Shown: positions 46,286 through 55,125 of the stretch, piece after piece
Numbering within the stretch: the stretch's first letter is position 1
Layout: every line of letters starts with the position of its first letter
Assembly (NCBI RefSeq): GCF_029168335.1
Contig: NZ_JARGYC010000001.1
Coordinates: 62,001 to 126,000, forward strand
DNA length: 64,000 bases
Origin: Psychromarinibacter sediminicola
GTDB taxonomy: Bacteria > Pseudomonadota > Alphaproteobacteria > Rhodobacterales > Rhodobacteraceae
Reading direction: 5' to 3'
Notes under the pieces: model-generated
The model's input: only the letters and a program-made list of their open reading frames with translations
Database searches by the model: none
Told to the model about the DNA's origin: nothing
Program-made: the position numbers and the translations under genes

Positions 46286-47785
46286 ATGCACACAATCGAC
46301 CACCTTCGCGCGGCCGGCCTGAGCGAGACCGAACTGACCGGCGGCACGCTGACCGTGCGCTCGCCCATCGACGGGGCCGAGATCGCCAAGGTCCACCAGA
46401 CCCCGGCCAGCGACATGCCCGCGATCATCGCCAAGTCGAAGGCCGCCTTCGACGCCTGGCGCCGCACGCCGGCCCCGCAGCGGGGCGAATTGGTCCGCCT
46501 GTTCGGCGAGGAACTGAGGAAGGCCAAGGACGACCTCGGCGCCATCGTCACGCTGGAGGCGGGCAAGATCACCTCGGAAGGCCTTGGCGAGGTGCAGGAG
46601 ATGATCGACATCTGCGACTTCGCCGTGGGCCTGTCGCGCCAGCTCTACGGGCTGACCATCGCCTCCGAGCGCCCCGGCCACCGGATGGCCGAGACCTGGC
46701 ACCCGATCGGGCCGGTGGGCGTGATAACCGCCTTCAACTTTCCGGTCGCGCCCTGGGCCTGGAACACCGCCATCGCGCTGGCCTGCGGCGATCCGGTGAT
46801 CTGGAAGCCGTCGGAAAAGACGCCGCTGACCGCGATGGCCTGCGTCCGCATCCTGGAACGCGCGATGGAGCGGTTCGGCGAGGCGCCCGACGGGCTGATC
46901 CAGCTGGCCATCGGCGGGCCGGAGATCGGCGATGCGCTGGCGACCTCGCCGGATGTCCCCGTGGTCTCGGCCACCGGCTCCACCCGGATGGGGCAGATCG
47001 TCGGGCCCAAGGTGACCGGGCGCTTCGGCAAGCCGATCCTGGAGCTCGGCGGCAACAACGCGATGATCGTGGCGCCCTCGGCGGACCTCGACATGGCCGT
47101 CCGCGCCATCGTCTTCTCGGCCGTCGGCACGGCGGGCCAGCGCTGTACCTCGCTGCGCCGGCTGATCGTGCACGACTCGATCAAGGACGATCTGGTGAAG
47201 ACGCTGGCCACGGCCTATGCGAGCCTGCCCATCGGCGACCCACGCGAGGACGGCACGCTGGTCGGCCCGCTGATCGACGCGGGCGCGGTCGACCGGATGC
47301 AGGAGGTACTGGCGCAGGCGAAATCCGAGGGCGGCACCGTCCATGGCGGCGCCCCGGTGACGGAGGGCGTGCCGGCGGGCGGCGCCTATGCCGCGCCGGC
47401 CATCGTCGAGATGCCGGAGCAGACCGACACGGTGCGCGAGGAGACCTTCGCGCCGATCCTCTACGTGATGGGCTACGAGGATCTGTCCGACGCCATCGCC
47501 ATGCACAACGACGTGCCGCAGGGCCTGTCCTCCTGCATCTTCACGCTCGACCTGCGCGAGGCGGAGACGTTCCTGTCGGCCGTCGGCTCCGACTGCGGCA
47601 TCGCCAACGTCAATATCGGCCCGTCCGGGGCGGAGATCGGCGGCGCCTTCGGGGGCGAGAAGGCCACCGGCGGCGGGCGCGAGAGCGGCTCGGACGCCTG
47701 GAAGGGCTATATGCGGCGCCAGACCAGCACCGTGAACTTCTCGACGGAACTGCCGCTGGCGCAGGGCGTCAAGTTTGACATCTGA
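46286..47785 (+). CDS. amaB: ALDH7-type aldehyde dehydrogenase, probable AmaB
   Basis: 499 residues. ALDH7 (antiquitin) features: ITAFNFPVAPWAWN, KPILELGGNNAMIV and GTAGQRCTSLRR with catalytic Cys287, and the GPSGAEIGGAFGGEKATGGGRESGSD end. This family oxidises alpha-aminoadipate semialdehyde / piperideine-6-carboxylate. The next gene is an AmaA-like oxidase, supporting lysine catabolism. Given the sugar cluster just upstream, a 2-ketoglutarate-semialdehyde role is a second possibility. Confidence 0.83.
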   Translation: MHTIDHLRAAGLSETELTGGTLTVRSPIDGAEIAKVHQTPASDMPAIIAKSKAAFDAWRRTPAPQRGELVRLFGEELRKAKDDLGAIVTLEAGKITSEGLGEVQEMIDICDFAVGLSRQLYGLTIASERPGHRMAETWHPIGPVGVITAFNFPVAPWAWNTAIALACGDPVIWKPSEKTPLTAMACVRILERAMERFGEAPDGLIQLAIGGPEIGDALATSPDVPVVSATGSTRMGQIVGPKVTGRFGKPILELGGNNAMIVAPSADLDMAVRAIVFSAVGTAGQRCTSLRRLIVHDSIKDDLVKTLATAYASLPIGDPREDGTLVGPLIDAGAVDRMQEVLAQAKSEGGTVHGGAPVTEGVPAGGAYAAPAIVEMPEQTDTVREETFAPILYVMGYEDLSDAIAMHNDVPQGLSSCIFTLDLREAETFLSAVGSDCGIANVNIGPSGAEIGGAFGGEKATGGGRESGSDAWKGYMRRQTSTVNFSTELPLAQGVKFDI

Positions 47786-49055
47786 CACGGGCGCGCTCTG
47801 GCGGGCGAGCGTTCGCGAGAGGGTCGAGGCCCCGCCGCTCGCCGCCGACGCGGCCGTGGATCTGGCCATCGTCGGCGGCGGCTTCACCGGCTGTTCGGCG
47901 GCGCTGGCGGCGGCGGGGCACGGCGCCTCGGTCTGCCTGCTGGAGGCCGAGCATGTCGGCCATGGCGGGTCGGGGCGCAATGTCGGGCTGGTCAATGCCG
48001 GGCTGTGGATGCCGCCGGACGACATCTGCGCCGCGATGGGCGCGGCGGCGGGCCGCCGGCTGATCGAGGTGCTGGCGGAGGCGCCGGCGCGCGTCTTCGA
48101 GCTGATCGCGCGGCACGGCATCGACTGCGAGGCCACGCGCAACGGTACGCTGCACTGCGCCCATGCTCCGGCCGGGCTGCGCGACCTGCAAGACCGGTTT
48201 CGGCAGGGCAACCGTTTCGGCGCGCCGGTTTCGCTGCTGGACGCGGACGAGACCGCGCGGCATACCGGCGCGGCGGGCTATGTCGGCGCGCTGTTCGATC
48301 CGCGCGCCGGGACGGTTCAGCCATTGGCCTATTGCCTGGGCCTCGCCCGCGCGGCGCAGGCGGCCGGGGCGCGGCTCCACGGGCAGAGCCCGGTAACGGC
48401 GCTGGAGCGGGACGGCGACGGCTGGCGGCTCACGGCGAACGGCCGGAGTATCCGCGCCGGCGCCGTGCTGGTCGCGACGAATGCCTACCACCGCGCGCTC
48501 GGTCCCGCCGTGCGGCCGCGGTTCACGACGGTGCATTTCTCGCAATTCGCCACCGCGCCGCTGTCCGAGCGCGACCGCGCCGGGCTTCTGGAGGGCGGCG
48601 AGGGCTGTTGGGACACCGCGCTGGTGATGAACGCCTTTCGCACCGACCAGGCGGGCCGGCTGATCCTGGGCGCCATCGGCAACCGCGCGGGGCCGGCGGG
48701 CGCCGTCCACGCGGCCTGGGCGCGGCGCAAGCTGAAGCAGCTGTTTCCGCGGCTGGCGCAGGTTCCGTTCGAGCACGCCTGGACCGGCCGCATCGCGATG
48801 ACCTCCGACCACCTGCCCAGGATCGTCGCCTTCGGGCCGCGGGCGCTGGCCGTCTACGGCTATTCCGGCCGCGGCATCGGCCCCGGAACGGTGTTCGGTG
48901 CGGCGGCGGCGCGGGCCCTGCTGACGGGCTCGGAGGAGGGGCTTCCGGTCGCGCCCGTGGCGGCCCATTCCGAGCGCCTGACCGGCCTGCGCAGCGCCTA
49001 TTACGAGGCCGGCGCGCTTCTGACCCACGCGACGCGCCCGGCGCCGTTCCGGTAG
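47775..49055 (+). CDS. amaA: FAD oxidoreductase, probable L-pipecolate oxidase AmaA
   Basis: 426 residues from a TTG overlapping the amaB end by 11 bp; no better start is seen. DAO-family FAD motif LAIVGGGFTGCSAALAAA then EAEHVGHGGSGRNVGLVNAGLW, and GYSGRGIGPGT near the end. Pseudomonas AmaA, encoded beside AmaB, oxidises L-pipecolate to piperideine-6-carboxylate; the same pairing occurs here in the order amaB-amaA. Confidence 0.8.
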   Translation: MTSDTGALWRASVRERVEAPPLAADAAVDLAIVGGGFTGCSAALAAAGHGASVCLLEAEHVGHGGSGRNVGLVNAGLWMPPDDICAAMGAAAGRRLIEVLAEAPARVFELIARHGIDCEATRNGTLHCAHAPAGLRDLQDRFRQGNRFGAPVSLLDADETARHTGAAGYVGALFDPRAGTVQPLAYCLGLARAAQAAGARLHGQSPVTALERDGDGWRLTANGRSIRAGAVLVATNAYHRALGPAVRPRFTTVHFSQFATAPLSERDRAGLLEGGEGCWDTALVMNAFRTDQAGRLILGAIGNRAGPAGAVHAAWARRKLKQLFPRLAQVPFEHAWTGRIAMTSDHLPRIVAFGPRALAVYGYSGRGIGPGTVFGAAAARALLTGSEEGLPVAPVAAHSERLTGLRSAYYEAGALLTHATRPAPFR

Positions 49056-49143
49056 CGCGGGACGGCTCCCGGTGCGGTCCGGGGCGTGTGCCCGGGGCCC
49101 GCCGGGCATTGACGCCGCGCGGGCGGGCGCCCAATGTCGCGCC

Positions 49144-50367
49144 ATGGACGAGCGGTTCACAGGCAGCTTCACCCAGCAGGAGCCGATCCCGGAGGCGGGC
49201 ATCGCCGCCGCCGTCGACGTGATGCGGCACGGGCGGCTGCACCGCTACAACGTGGCCGAGGGCGAGACCGCCGAGGCGGCGCGGCTGGAGCAGGAGTTCG
49301 CGGCCTTCACCGGCGCCGATTACTGCCTCGCGGTCACGTCGGGCGGCTATGCCATGGCCTGCGCGCTGCGCGCGGTGGGCGTGACGCCCGGCGAGGCGGT
49401 GCTGTCGAACGCCTTCACGTTGGCACCGGTCCCCGGAGCGATCGCCAATGTCGGCGCGGTGCCGGTCTTCGTCGAGGTGACCGAGAGCCTGACGCTGGAT
49501 CTGGACGACCTGACCGAGAAGATCGCCGCCAGCGGCGCGCGCGTCCTGCTTTTGAGCCACATGCGCGGCCATATCTGCGACATGGGGCGGCTGATGGAGA
49601 TCTGCGACCGCGCCGGGGTCACGGTCGTGGAGGACTGCGCCCACACCATGGGGGCGGAATGGGACGGGGTGCCGTCGGGGCGGCACGGGCGGGTGGCCTG
49701 CTATTCGACACAGACCTACAAGCACCTGAATTCCGGCGAGGGCGGGTTCCTGATCACCGACAACCCGGAGGTGATGGCGCGCGCGGTGGTGCTGTCGGGC
49801 TCCTACATGCTCTACGAGCGTCACCTCGCGGCGCCGGGCGCGGCGGCCTATGCCGAGCTGCGCTGGGAGACGCCGAACATGTCGGGGCGCATGGATAACC
49901 TGCGCGCCGCGATCCTGCGGGCGCAGCTGCCCGCTCTGGCGCAGCAATGCGACCGCTGGACCGAGCGCTACCGCGCCGTGGAGGCGGGGCTGCGCGGCAC
50001 CGCCGGATTGCAGGTGATCGAGCGGCCGGCGCGCGAGCGCTTCGTCGGCTCCTCGATCCAGTTCCTGCTGCCGGACTGGTCGCCGGAGGATATCGGCGCC
50101 GTCCTGGCCCGCTGCGCCGCGCGCGGGGTCGAGCTGAAATGGTTCGGCGCGGCCGAGCCCGTGGCCTTCACCTCGCGCTACGATTCCTGGCGCTATGCCG
50201 CGCCCGCGCCGCTGCCGCAGACCGACCGGGTGCTGGCGGGGCTGATGGACATGCGGATCCCGCTGACCTTTTCGGTCGAGGACTGTGCGTTGATCGCGCG
50301 GATCATCGCGCAGGAGGTCGGGCGGCAGTACCAGTCGGCGGATGCGCGGGTCTCCGCCGGGACCTGA
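49144..50367 (+). CDS. DegT/DnrJ/EryC1/StrS-family PLP aminotransferase
   Basis: 407 residues. TSGGYAMACALRAVG (PLP phosphate site), VVEDCAHTMGAEWDG (cofactor Asp) and STQTYKHLNSGEGGF with the PLP Lys identify the sugar aminotransferase fold. Usually such enzymes aminate keto-sugars for glycans; here the neighbour is the ama pair, so the role is uncertain. An 88-bp gap from amaA, no clear ribosome site. Confidence 0.83.
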   Translation: MDERFTGSFTQQEPIPEAGIAAAVDVMRHGRLHRYNVAEGETAEAARLEQEFAAFTGADYCLAVTSGGYAMACALRAVGVTPGEAVLSNAFTLAPVPGAIANVGAVPVFVEVTESLTLDLDDLTEKIAASGARVLLLSHMRGHICDMGRLMEICDRAGVTVVEDCAHTMGAEWDGVPSGRHGRVACYSTQTYKHLNSGEGGFLITDNPEVMARAVVLSGSYMLYERHLAAPGAAAYAELRWETPNMSGRMDNLRAAILRAQLPALAQQCDRWTERYRAVEAGLRGTAGLQVIERPARERFVGSSIQFLLPDWSPEDIGAVLARCAARGVELKWFGAAEPVAFTSRYDSWRYAAPAPLPQTDRVLAGLMDMRIPLTFSVEDCALIARIIAQEVGRQYQSADARVSAGT

Positions 50368-50475
50368 AACATTACAGGGACTTGGGAAACATCTGTGGCC
50401 CGATCCGGTGGCGGCGTCGCCTCCGTCCTCGATCGGGTTCGAACCGCTGGCGGCTCGATGGATGGCCGGCCCGGT

Positions 50476-50498
50476 GCGTATTTATGAACGAGAAGAAG
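50476..50498 (+). repeat. Rhodobacterales-type motif, copy 5
   Basis: GCGTATTTATGA then ACGAGAAGAAG in the 222-bp gap before the acyl-CoA dehydrogenase. The rest of this gap holds a GGGAGGAG ribosome site and no gene. Confidence 0.6.
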
Positions 50499-50589
50499 CC
50501 TGGGGCGGGGCGCTGCGGCGTGCCGGCCCTTCGCTTTGTTGACCGTTTCCGGGGCGCGGGGTAGCAGTTGCGAAACGGGAGGAGCGGGC

Positions 50590-51750
50590 ATGTTCAACGC
50601 ATCCATGCGGTTCGATCTGGGCGAGGAGGTGAATGCGCTGCGCGAGGCAGTGCATCGCTGGGCGCAGGAGCGGCTGAAGCCGATGGCCGCGCGGATCGAC
50701 GCCGACAACGCCTTTCCGCCCGAGCTCTGGCGCGAGATGGGCGAGCTGGGGCTTCTGGGGATCACCGTCGAGGAGGAATACGGCGGCGCCGCGATGGGCT
50801 ATCTGGCCCATGTCGTCGCGGTGGAAGAGGTGGCCCGCGCCTCGGCCAGCGTGTCGCTGAGCTATGGTGCGCATTCGAACCTCTGCGTGAACCAGATCCG
50901 GCTGAACGGCAGCCCAGCGCAGCGCGAGCGGTATCTGCCACGGCTGATCACGGGCGCGCATGTCGGCGCGCTGGCGATGTCCGAGGCGGGGGCCGGGTCG
51001 GACGTGGTGTCGATGAAGCTGCGGGCGGAGAAGCGCAACGACCGCTATGTGCTGAACGGGACGAAATACTGGATCACCAACGGCCCGGATGCCGACGTGC
51101 TGGTGGTCTATGCCAAGACCGACCCCGAGGCCGGCTCGAAGGGGATCACGGCGTTCCTGATCGAAAAGGAGATGGCCGGCTTCTCCACCAGCCCGCATTT
51201 CGACAAGCTGGGGATGCGCGGGTCGAACACCGCCGAGCTGATCTTCGACGATGTCGAGGTGCCGTTCGACAACGTCCTGGGCGAGGAGGGCAAGGGCGCG
51301 CGGGTGCTGATGTCGGGGCTCGATTACGAGCGGGTGGTGCTGTCGGGGATCGGCACCGGGATCATGGCGGCCTGCCTGGACGAGGTGATGCCCTATGTCG
51401 CCGAGCGCCGGCAGTTCGGCCAGCCGATCGGGAATTTTCAGCTGATGCAGGGCAAGATCGCCGACATGTACACTGCGATGAACACCGGCCGCGCCTATGT
51501 CTACGAGGTGGCGAAGGCTTGCGACCGGGGCGAGGTGACGCGGCAGGACGCCGCGGCCTGCGTGCTCTATGCCAGCGAGGAGGCGATGAAGGTGGCGCAT
51601 CAGGCGGTGCAGGCGATGGGCGGTGCGGGGTTCCTGAACGACGCGGGCGTGGCGCGGATCTTCCGCGACGCCAAGCTGATGGAGATCGGCGCGGGCACCA
51701 GCGAGATCCGGCGGATGTTGATCGGACGGGAGATGATGGCCAGCATGTAA
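50590..51750 (+). CDS. ivd: isovaleryl-CoA dehydrogenase
   Basis: 386 residues. [35 protein letters not shown] and the [10 protein letters not shown] / [17 protein letters not shown] segments are acyl-CoA dehydrogenase features; the catalytic Glu is placed as in IVD ([11 protein letters not shown], Glu247). It is the leucine catabolism step producing 3-methylcrotonyl-CoA. The carboxylase genes that often follow are absent here; small membrane genes come next. Confidence 0.9.
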   Translation: MFNASMRFDLGEEVNALREAVHRWAQERLKPMAARIDADNAFPPELWREMGELGLLGITVEEEYGGAAMGYLAHVVAVEEVARASASVSLSYGAHSNLCVNQIRLNGSPAQRERYLPRLITGAHVGALAMSEAGAGSDVVSMKLRAEKRNDRYVLNGTKYWITNGPDADVLVVYAKTDPEAGSKGITAFLIEKEMAGFSTSPHFDKLGMRGSNTAELIFDDVEVPFDNVLGEEGKGARVLMSGLDYERVVLSGIGTGIMAACLDEVMPYVAERRQFGQPIGNFQLMQGKIADMYTAMNTGRAYVYEVAKACDRGEVTRQDAAACVLYASEEAMKVAHQAVQAMGGAGFLNDAGVARIFRDAKLMEIGAGTSEIRRMLIGREMMASM

Positions 51751-51753
51751 GCC

Positions 51754-52152
51754 ATGGAGTCGCTGATCGACATGGAGACGCAGGCCGGCGGGGTGCTGCA
51801 TGGCGAGCTGGCGTGGATCGTGCATCTGCTGGAATGGGCGGCCTCCATCATCGACCTGTTCGCGATCCTTCTGCTGCTGATCGGCGCGGTGCGCTTCATC
51901 CTCGGCGTCATGCGGGCCGAGCTGAGCGACAGCGAGACGCGGGTGCAGCGCACCAACCGGCGGCGGATCGAACTGGGGCGCTATATCCTGGCGGGGCTGG
52001 AGCTGTTCATCGTGTCGGACGTGATCCACACCGCGCTGAGTCTCGCCTTTTCGGACCTGCTGTTCCTGCTTCTGCTTGTCATCATCCGGTCGATCACGTC
52101 CTATTTCCTTGACCGCGAGCTCGATCAGCTGAAGCGCGAGCTGGGGAGCTGA
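51754..52152 (+). CDS. DUF1622-like membrane protein
   Basis: 132 residues, with hydrophobic segments at about 22-51, 77-95 and 98-113, and FIVSDVIHTAL and RSITSYFLDRELDQLKRE, a DUF1622 pattern. Starts 3 bp after the ivd stop. Function unknown. Confidence 0.7.
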   Translation: MESLIDMETQAGGVLHGELAWIVHLLEWAASIIDLFAILLLLIGAVRFILGVMRAELSDSETRVQRTNRRRIELGRYILAGLELFIVSDVIHTALSLAFSDLLFLLLLVIIRSITSYFLDRELDQLKRELGS

Positions 52153-52165
52153 TACCGGAGGTGCG

Positions 52166-52675
52166 ATGATGAAACGTCTGATCCTGAGCCTTCCTGTCCT
52201 GCTGGCGGCCCTGCCGGGCCAGGCGCAGGAGCTGGAATTCGACATATCCCACACCGAGCGGTGCCTGGCGGCCGCCGAGGACCGCGCGGCGCGCGAGGCC
52301 TGTGCCGGCACGTCGGCGCAGGCCTGCATGGAGACGCCGGCGGGCGGCTCGACCGTGGGCATGGGCGGTTGCCTGTGGAACGAATACCAGTGGTGGGACG
52401 ACCGTCTGAACGCCGTCTACCGCGACCTGCGCGCCAGCGACCGGGCGGAGGATGCCGAATACGGCGACATGCCGGGCGCGGGACGGCTGGTCGAGACGCT
52501 GCGCGACATGCAGCGCGCCTGGATCGACTTCCGCGACGCGACCTGCGACTACGAGCGCGCGCAATGGGGCGGCGGCACCGGCGGCGGGCCGGCGGCCACC
52601 CGCTGCCTGATGCGGATGACGGCCGAGCAGGTGTTCTACCTGGAAGCCCGGCGCGACGCGGGGGGCGGGCGATGA
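52166..52675 (+). CDS. LprI/DUF1311-like exported protein
   Basis: 169 residues: Sec signal (about 1-21), then CLAAAEDRAAREAC, CLWNEYQWWDDRLNAVYRDL, MQRAWIDFRDATCDYERAQW and CLMRMTAEQVFYLE. These fit the DUF1311 (lysozyme inhibitor LprI) family with paired cysteines, so it is probably periplasmic. The stop overlaps the EcsC start (ATGA). Confidence 0.8.
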   Translation: MMKRLILSLPVLLAALPGQAQELEFDISHTERCLAAAEDRAAREACAGTSAQACMETPAGGSTVGMGGCLWNEYQWWDDRLNAVYRDLRASDRAEDAEYGDMPGAGRLVETLRDMQRAWIDFRDATCDYERAQWGGGTGGGPAATRCLMRMTAEQVFYLEARRDAGGGR

Positions 52676-53502
52676 CCGGCGACCCCGGGCTGCCGAAGGG
52701 CCCGGACGGGCTTTCGGAGGCGGTGCAGCAGGCGATCCGCCAGCAGCGGGTGTTCGAGAAGCGCCGCGCGACGCGGCTGGGCCGGGGCGCGGAGCGGCTG
52801 ACGGCGCCGGTGAGCGGCCTGCTCGGCCGGATGATCCCGCCGGCGCTGGTGCGGCGCGCGCTGCGCGAGGCGGACCGGGCGGCGGGGCTGACCATTCCGC
52901 GCGAGCTGAAGACGCATGACGCGGACGATATCCTGGCCTGTGACAGGGCGGCGCTTCGGGTGCAGGCCTGGGCGCAGGGGACCAGCGCGGCCAGCGGCGG
53001 TGCGGCGGGCTGGTTCGGCGCGGCCGGGCTGGCGGTGGACGTGCCGGCGACCATCGGCCTGGCGGCGCGCTGCGTGCGGGCGACCGGCGCGGCCTATGGC
53101 TTTCTGCGCGACGACGAGGCCGAGCGGGCCTACCGGATGATGGTGCTGGAGGTGGCAACCGCCATGGCGACGGAGCGCCGGGCCGAGGCGGTGGAGCAGA
53201 TGAACGCGCTGGCGCGCGAGCTGTCGCGGCCCGAGGCGCAGATCGTGCTGGAGAAGGGCGGCCGCTGGGTCGCCGACAAGATCGTGGAGCGGATCGCGCG
53301 GCAGCTGGGCGTTTCGCTGGCCGCCCGCAAGGTCGGGCAGATCGTTCCGGTCATGGGCGGGATCGTCGCGGCGACGGTCAATGCCTCGTTCCAGGCCGAC
53401 GTGGCGCGGGCGGCGCGCTATGCCTACCGGCAGCGCTGGCTGATGGAGCGCAAGGCGCTGGCCGGGCCGGACGGGGACGCGAGCGACAGGGACGCGGGCT
53501 AG
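52672..53502 (+). CDS. EcsC-family protein
   Basis: 276 residues: a basic helical N-terminus, then SAASGGAAGWFGAAGLAVDVPATIGLAARCVRATG and RMMVLEVATAMATERR, and VGQIVPVMGGIVAATVNASF, the EcsC pattern with amphipathic, possibly membrane-associated, helices. No enzyme activity is known. Coupled to the LprI-like gene upstream. Confidence 0.75.
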   Translation: MTGDPGLPKGPDGLSEAVQQAIRQQRVFEKRRATRLGRGAERLTAPVSGLLGRMIPPALVRRALREADRAAGLTIPRELKTHDADDILACDRAALRVQAWAQGTSAASGGAAGWFGAAGLAVDVPATIGLAARCVRATGAAYGFLRDDEAERAYRMMVLEVATAMATERRAEAVEQMNALARELSRPEAQIVLEKGGRWVADKIVERIARQLGVSLAARKVGQIVPVMGGIVAATVNASFQADVARAARYAYRQRWLMERKALAGPDGDASDRDAG

Positions 53503-53541
53503 GCCTTTCGGGCCGGTCCGCCCGGGGCAGGGCGAGAGGAC

Positions 53542-54285
53542 ATGGCGAAACCGACGCAGGGACAGGACAAGAAGACCTGGGAGCACAGCCGCTACAAGGA
53601 CTGGCGGCCCGCCTACCGGGAGACCTCCGGCAAGTCCGGCGGGGGCGGCCGGCGCGAGCGGCGCGCGCGGCGGCCGTCTTTGACCGGCCGGCTGGTGCGG
53701 TTCGTGGTCGCGGTGGCGCTGCTCCTGGCGCTGGTCGGGCCGGGGGGCGACTATGTCAACGGGATGGCCAAGGCGCCGGGGGGGGCCTGCGCGGTGCGGG
53801 TCGTGGTCGATGGCGATACGGTGCGGACGGGTTGTCCCGACGGGACCGATCTGCCGCGGCAGGTGGCGGGCTACGAGGCGCCGGCGCTGCTGTCGCTGGG
53901 CTGCGGGGCGGAGACGGTGGCCGGGCTGATGGCGGCGCTGGACCTGCGCAAGGCGCTGTATTCGGCGGATGTGATCGAGGTGCAGGGGCCGGGCGCGGCG
54001 CCGGTGCCCGTGCCGGAGCCTGAGCCGGAGACGGACGAAGCCGTGGGCGATCCCGCGGCGGAGACCGAGGGCGAAGCGCCGGCTGGCGAGGCCGATGAAG
54101 CGGCCGAGGCGGAGGCCCCGGCCGAAGACGTTGTCGAGCTGGTGGCGGAGACGCCGCCGGGGGTCGGGGCGGACGAGATCCGCATCCTGGTGGATGGCGT
54201 GGACGTCGCCGAGGTGATGCTGGCCGCGGGCCATGTGCGGGCGCCGGGCGATCCCGGCTGGTGCGAAGAGGAGGCCGCGGAATGA
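53542..54285 (+). CDS. membrane-anchored degenerate nuclease-like (SNase-type) protein
   Basis: 247 residues. A basic N-terminus (to about 50) precedes one membrane helix (about 50-68). Outside it, VVVDGDTVR, GYEAPALLSLGCGAE and a distant RILVDGVDVAEVMLAAGHVR echo the staphylococcal-nuclease order DGDT, GxDAPE, CGxE and C-terminal strand-helix. The middle is replaced by a Pro/Glu/Ala-rich insert (about 150-205) and the catalytic Arg/Glu set is not evident, so activity is doubtful. Overlaps the GST start by 4 bp. Confidence 0.5.
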   Translation: MAKPTQGQDKKTWEHSRYKDWRPAYRETSGKSGGGGRRERRARRPSLTGRLVRFVVAVALLLALVGPGGDYVNGMAKAPGGACAVRVVVDGDTVRTGCPDGTDLPRQVAGYEAPALLSLGCGAETVAGLMAALDLRKALYSADVIEVQGPGAAPVPVPEPEPETDEAVGDPAAETEGEAPAGEADEAAEAEAPAEDVVELVAETPPGVGADEIRILVDGVDVAEVMLAAGHVRAPGDPGWCEEEAAE

Positions 54286-54947
54286 TCCGGCTGCATCACT
54301 GCCACCAGACCCGCTCGATGCGGGTGCTGTGGCTGCTCTACGAGCTGGGGGTCGATTTCGAGCTGGTCGTGCAGCCCTTCGACAAGACGCTGCGGAGCCC
54401 GGAATACCTGGTGCTGAACCCCGCCGGGCGGGTGCCGGCGCTGGAAATCGACGGCGAAGTGCTGTGGGAATCCGGCGCCATCCTGCAATACCTGTGCGAG
54501 CGCTTCCCCGACGCGGGGATGGGGCGGCCGCCGGGGGCGATGGACCGGGCGGAATTCCTGATCTGGCTGCACTTCGCCGAGACGATCAGCCAGCATACGG
54601 CGGCGCTGACCCAGCAGCATATCATGCTCTACGAGGACGAGATGCGCTCGCCGGTGGTGATGAAGCTGGAGGCGAAGCGGCTGGAGAAATGCTATGCCGC
54701 GATCGAGGGGCGGCTGTCGACACCGGTGGAGAACCGCGACTACCTGCTGACGGGCGGGTTCTCGGCGGCGGATGTGGGGGTGGGGCAGGCGGTCTACATG
54801 GCCCGGCACTTCGCCCGGATCGAGCCGTTTCCGGAGCTTTCGGCCTGGTACGAGCGGATCACGGAGCGGCCGGCGTTTCAGGCGGCGCTGCCGCCGGAGG
54901 GGGCGGGGCTGCTCTATGAGAAGGCGTTCTATCCGGCCTGGAAATGA
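54282..54947 (+). CDS. glutathione S-transferase
   Basis: 221 residues. Thioredoxin-like N-domain with LHHCHQTRSMRVLWLLYELG, NPAGRVPALEIDGEVLWESGAIL (the cis-Pro and Glu-Ser glutathione site), then a helical C-domain with LTGGFSAADVGVG. A soluble conjugating or reducing enzyme of unknown substrate. MIRLHH at 54282 overlaps the previous stop. Confidence 0.92.
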   Translation: MIRLHHCHQTRSMRVLWLLYELGVDFELVVQPFDKTLRSPEYLVLNPAGRVPALEIDGEVLWESGAILQYLCERFPDAGMGRPPGAMDRAEFLIWLHFAETISQHTAALTQQHIMLYEDEMRSPVVMKLEAKRLEKCYAAIEGRLSTPVENRDYLLTGGFSAADVGVGQAVYMARHFARIEPFPELSAWYERITERPAFQAALPPEGAGLLYEKAFYPAWK

Positions 54948-54990
54948 AGTGTCCGAGGTTGGACGGGGTGTTAAATCTCTGATTTCTATA

Positions 54991-55006
54991 TTGTTACCGG
55001 TAACAA
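54991..55006. promoter_or_regulatory. LacI-type palindromic operator candidate
   Basis: TTGTTACCGGTAACAA, a perfect 16-bp palindrome with central CG as in LacI/GntR-family operators. It lies 120 bp before the pentapeptide-repeat gene in the only AT-rich part of the gap; no LacI-family gene is in the window. Confidence 0.5.
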
Positions 55007-55125
55007 GTCCGCGGCGTCCGTAGCGTCCGCGGGCTGGAGTCATGCCGGGCACCCGGCCTCCGGTGACAGGGGGCGGGCGGGGCGATAGGCTCGGCCCCGT
55101 GTGCGGGGCGTCCGGGGGAGGGGTG

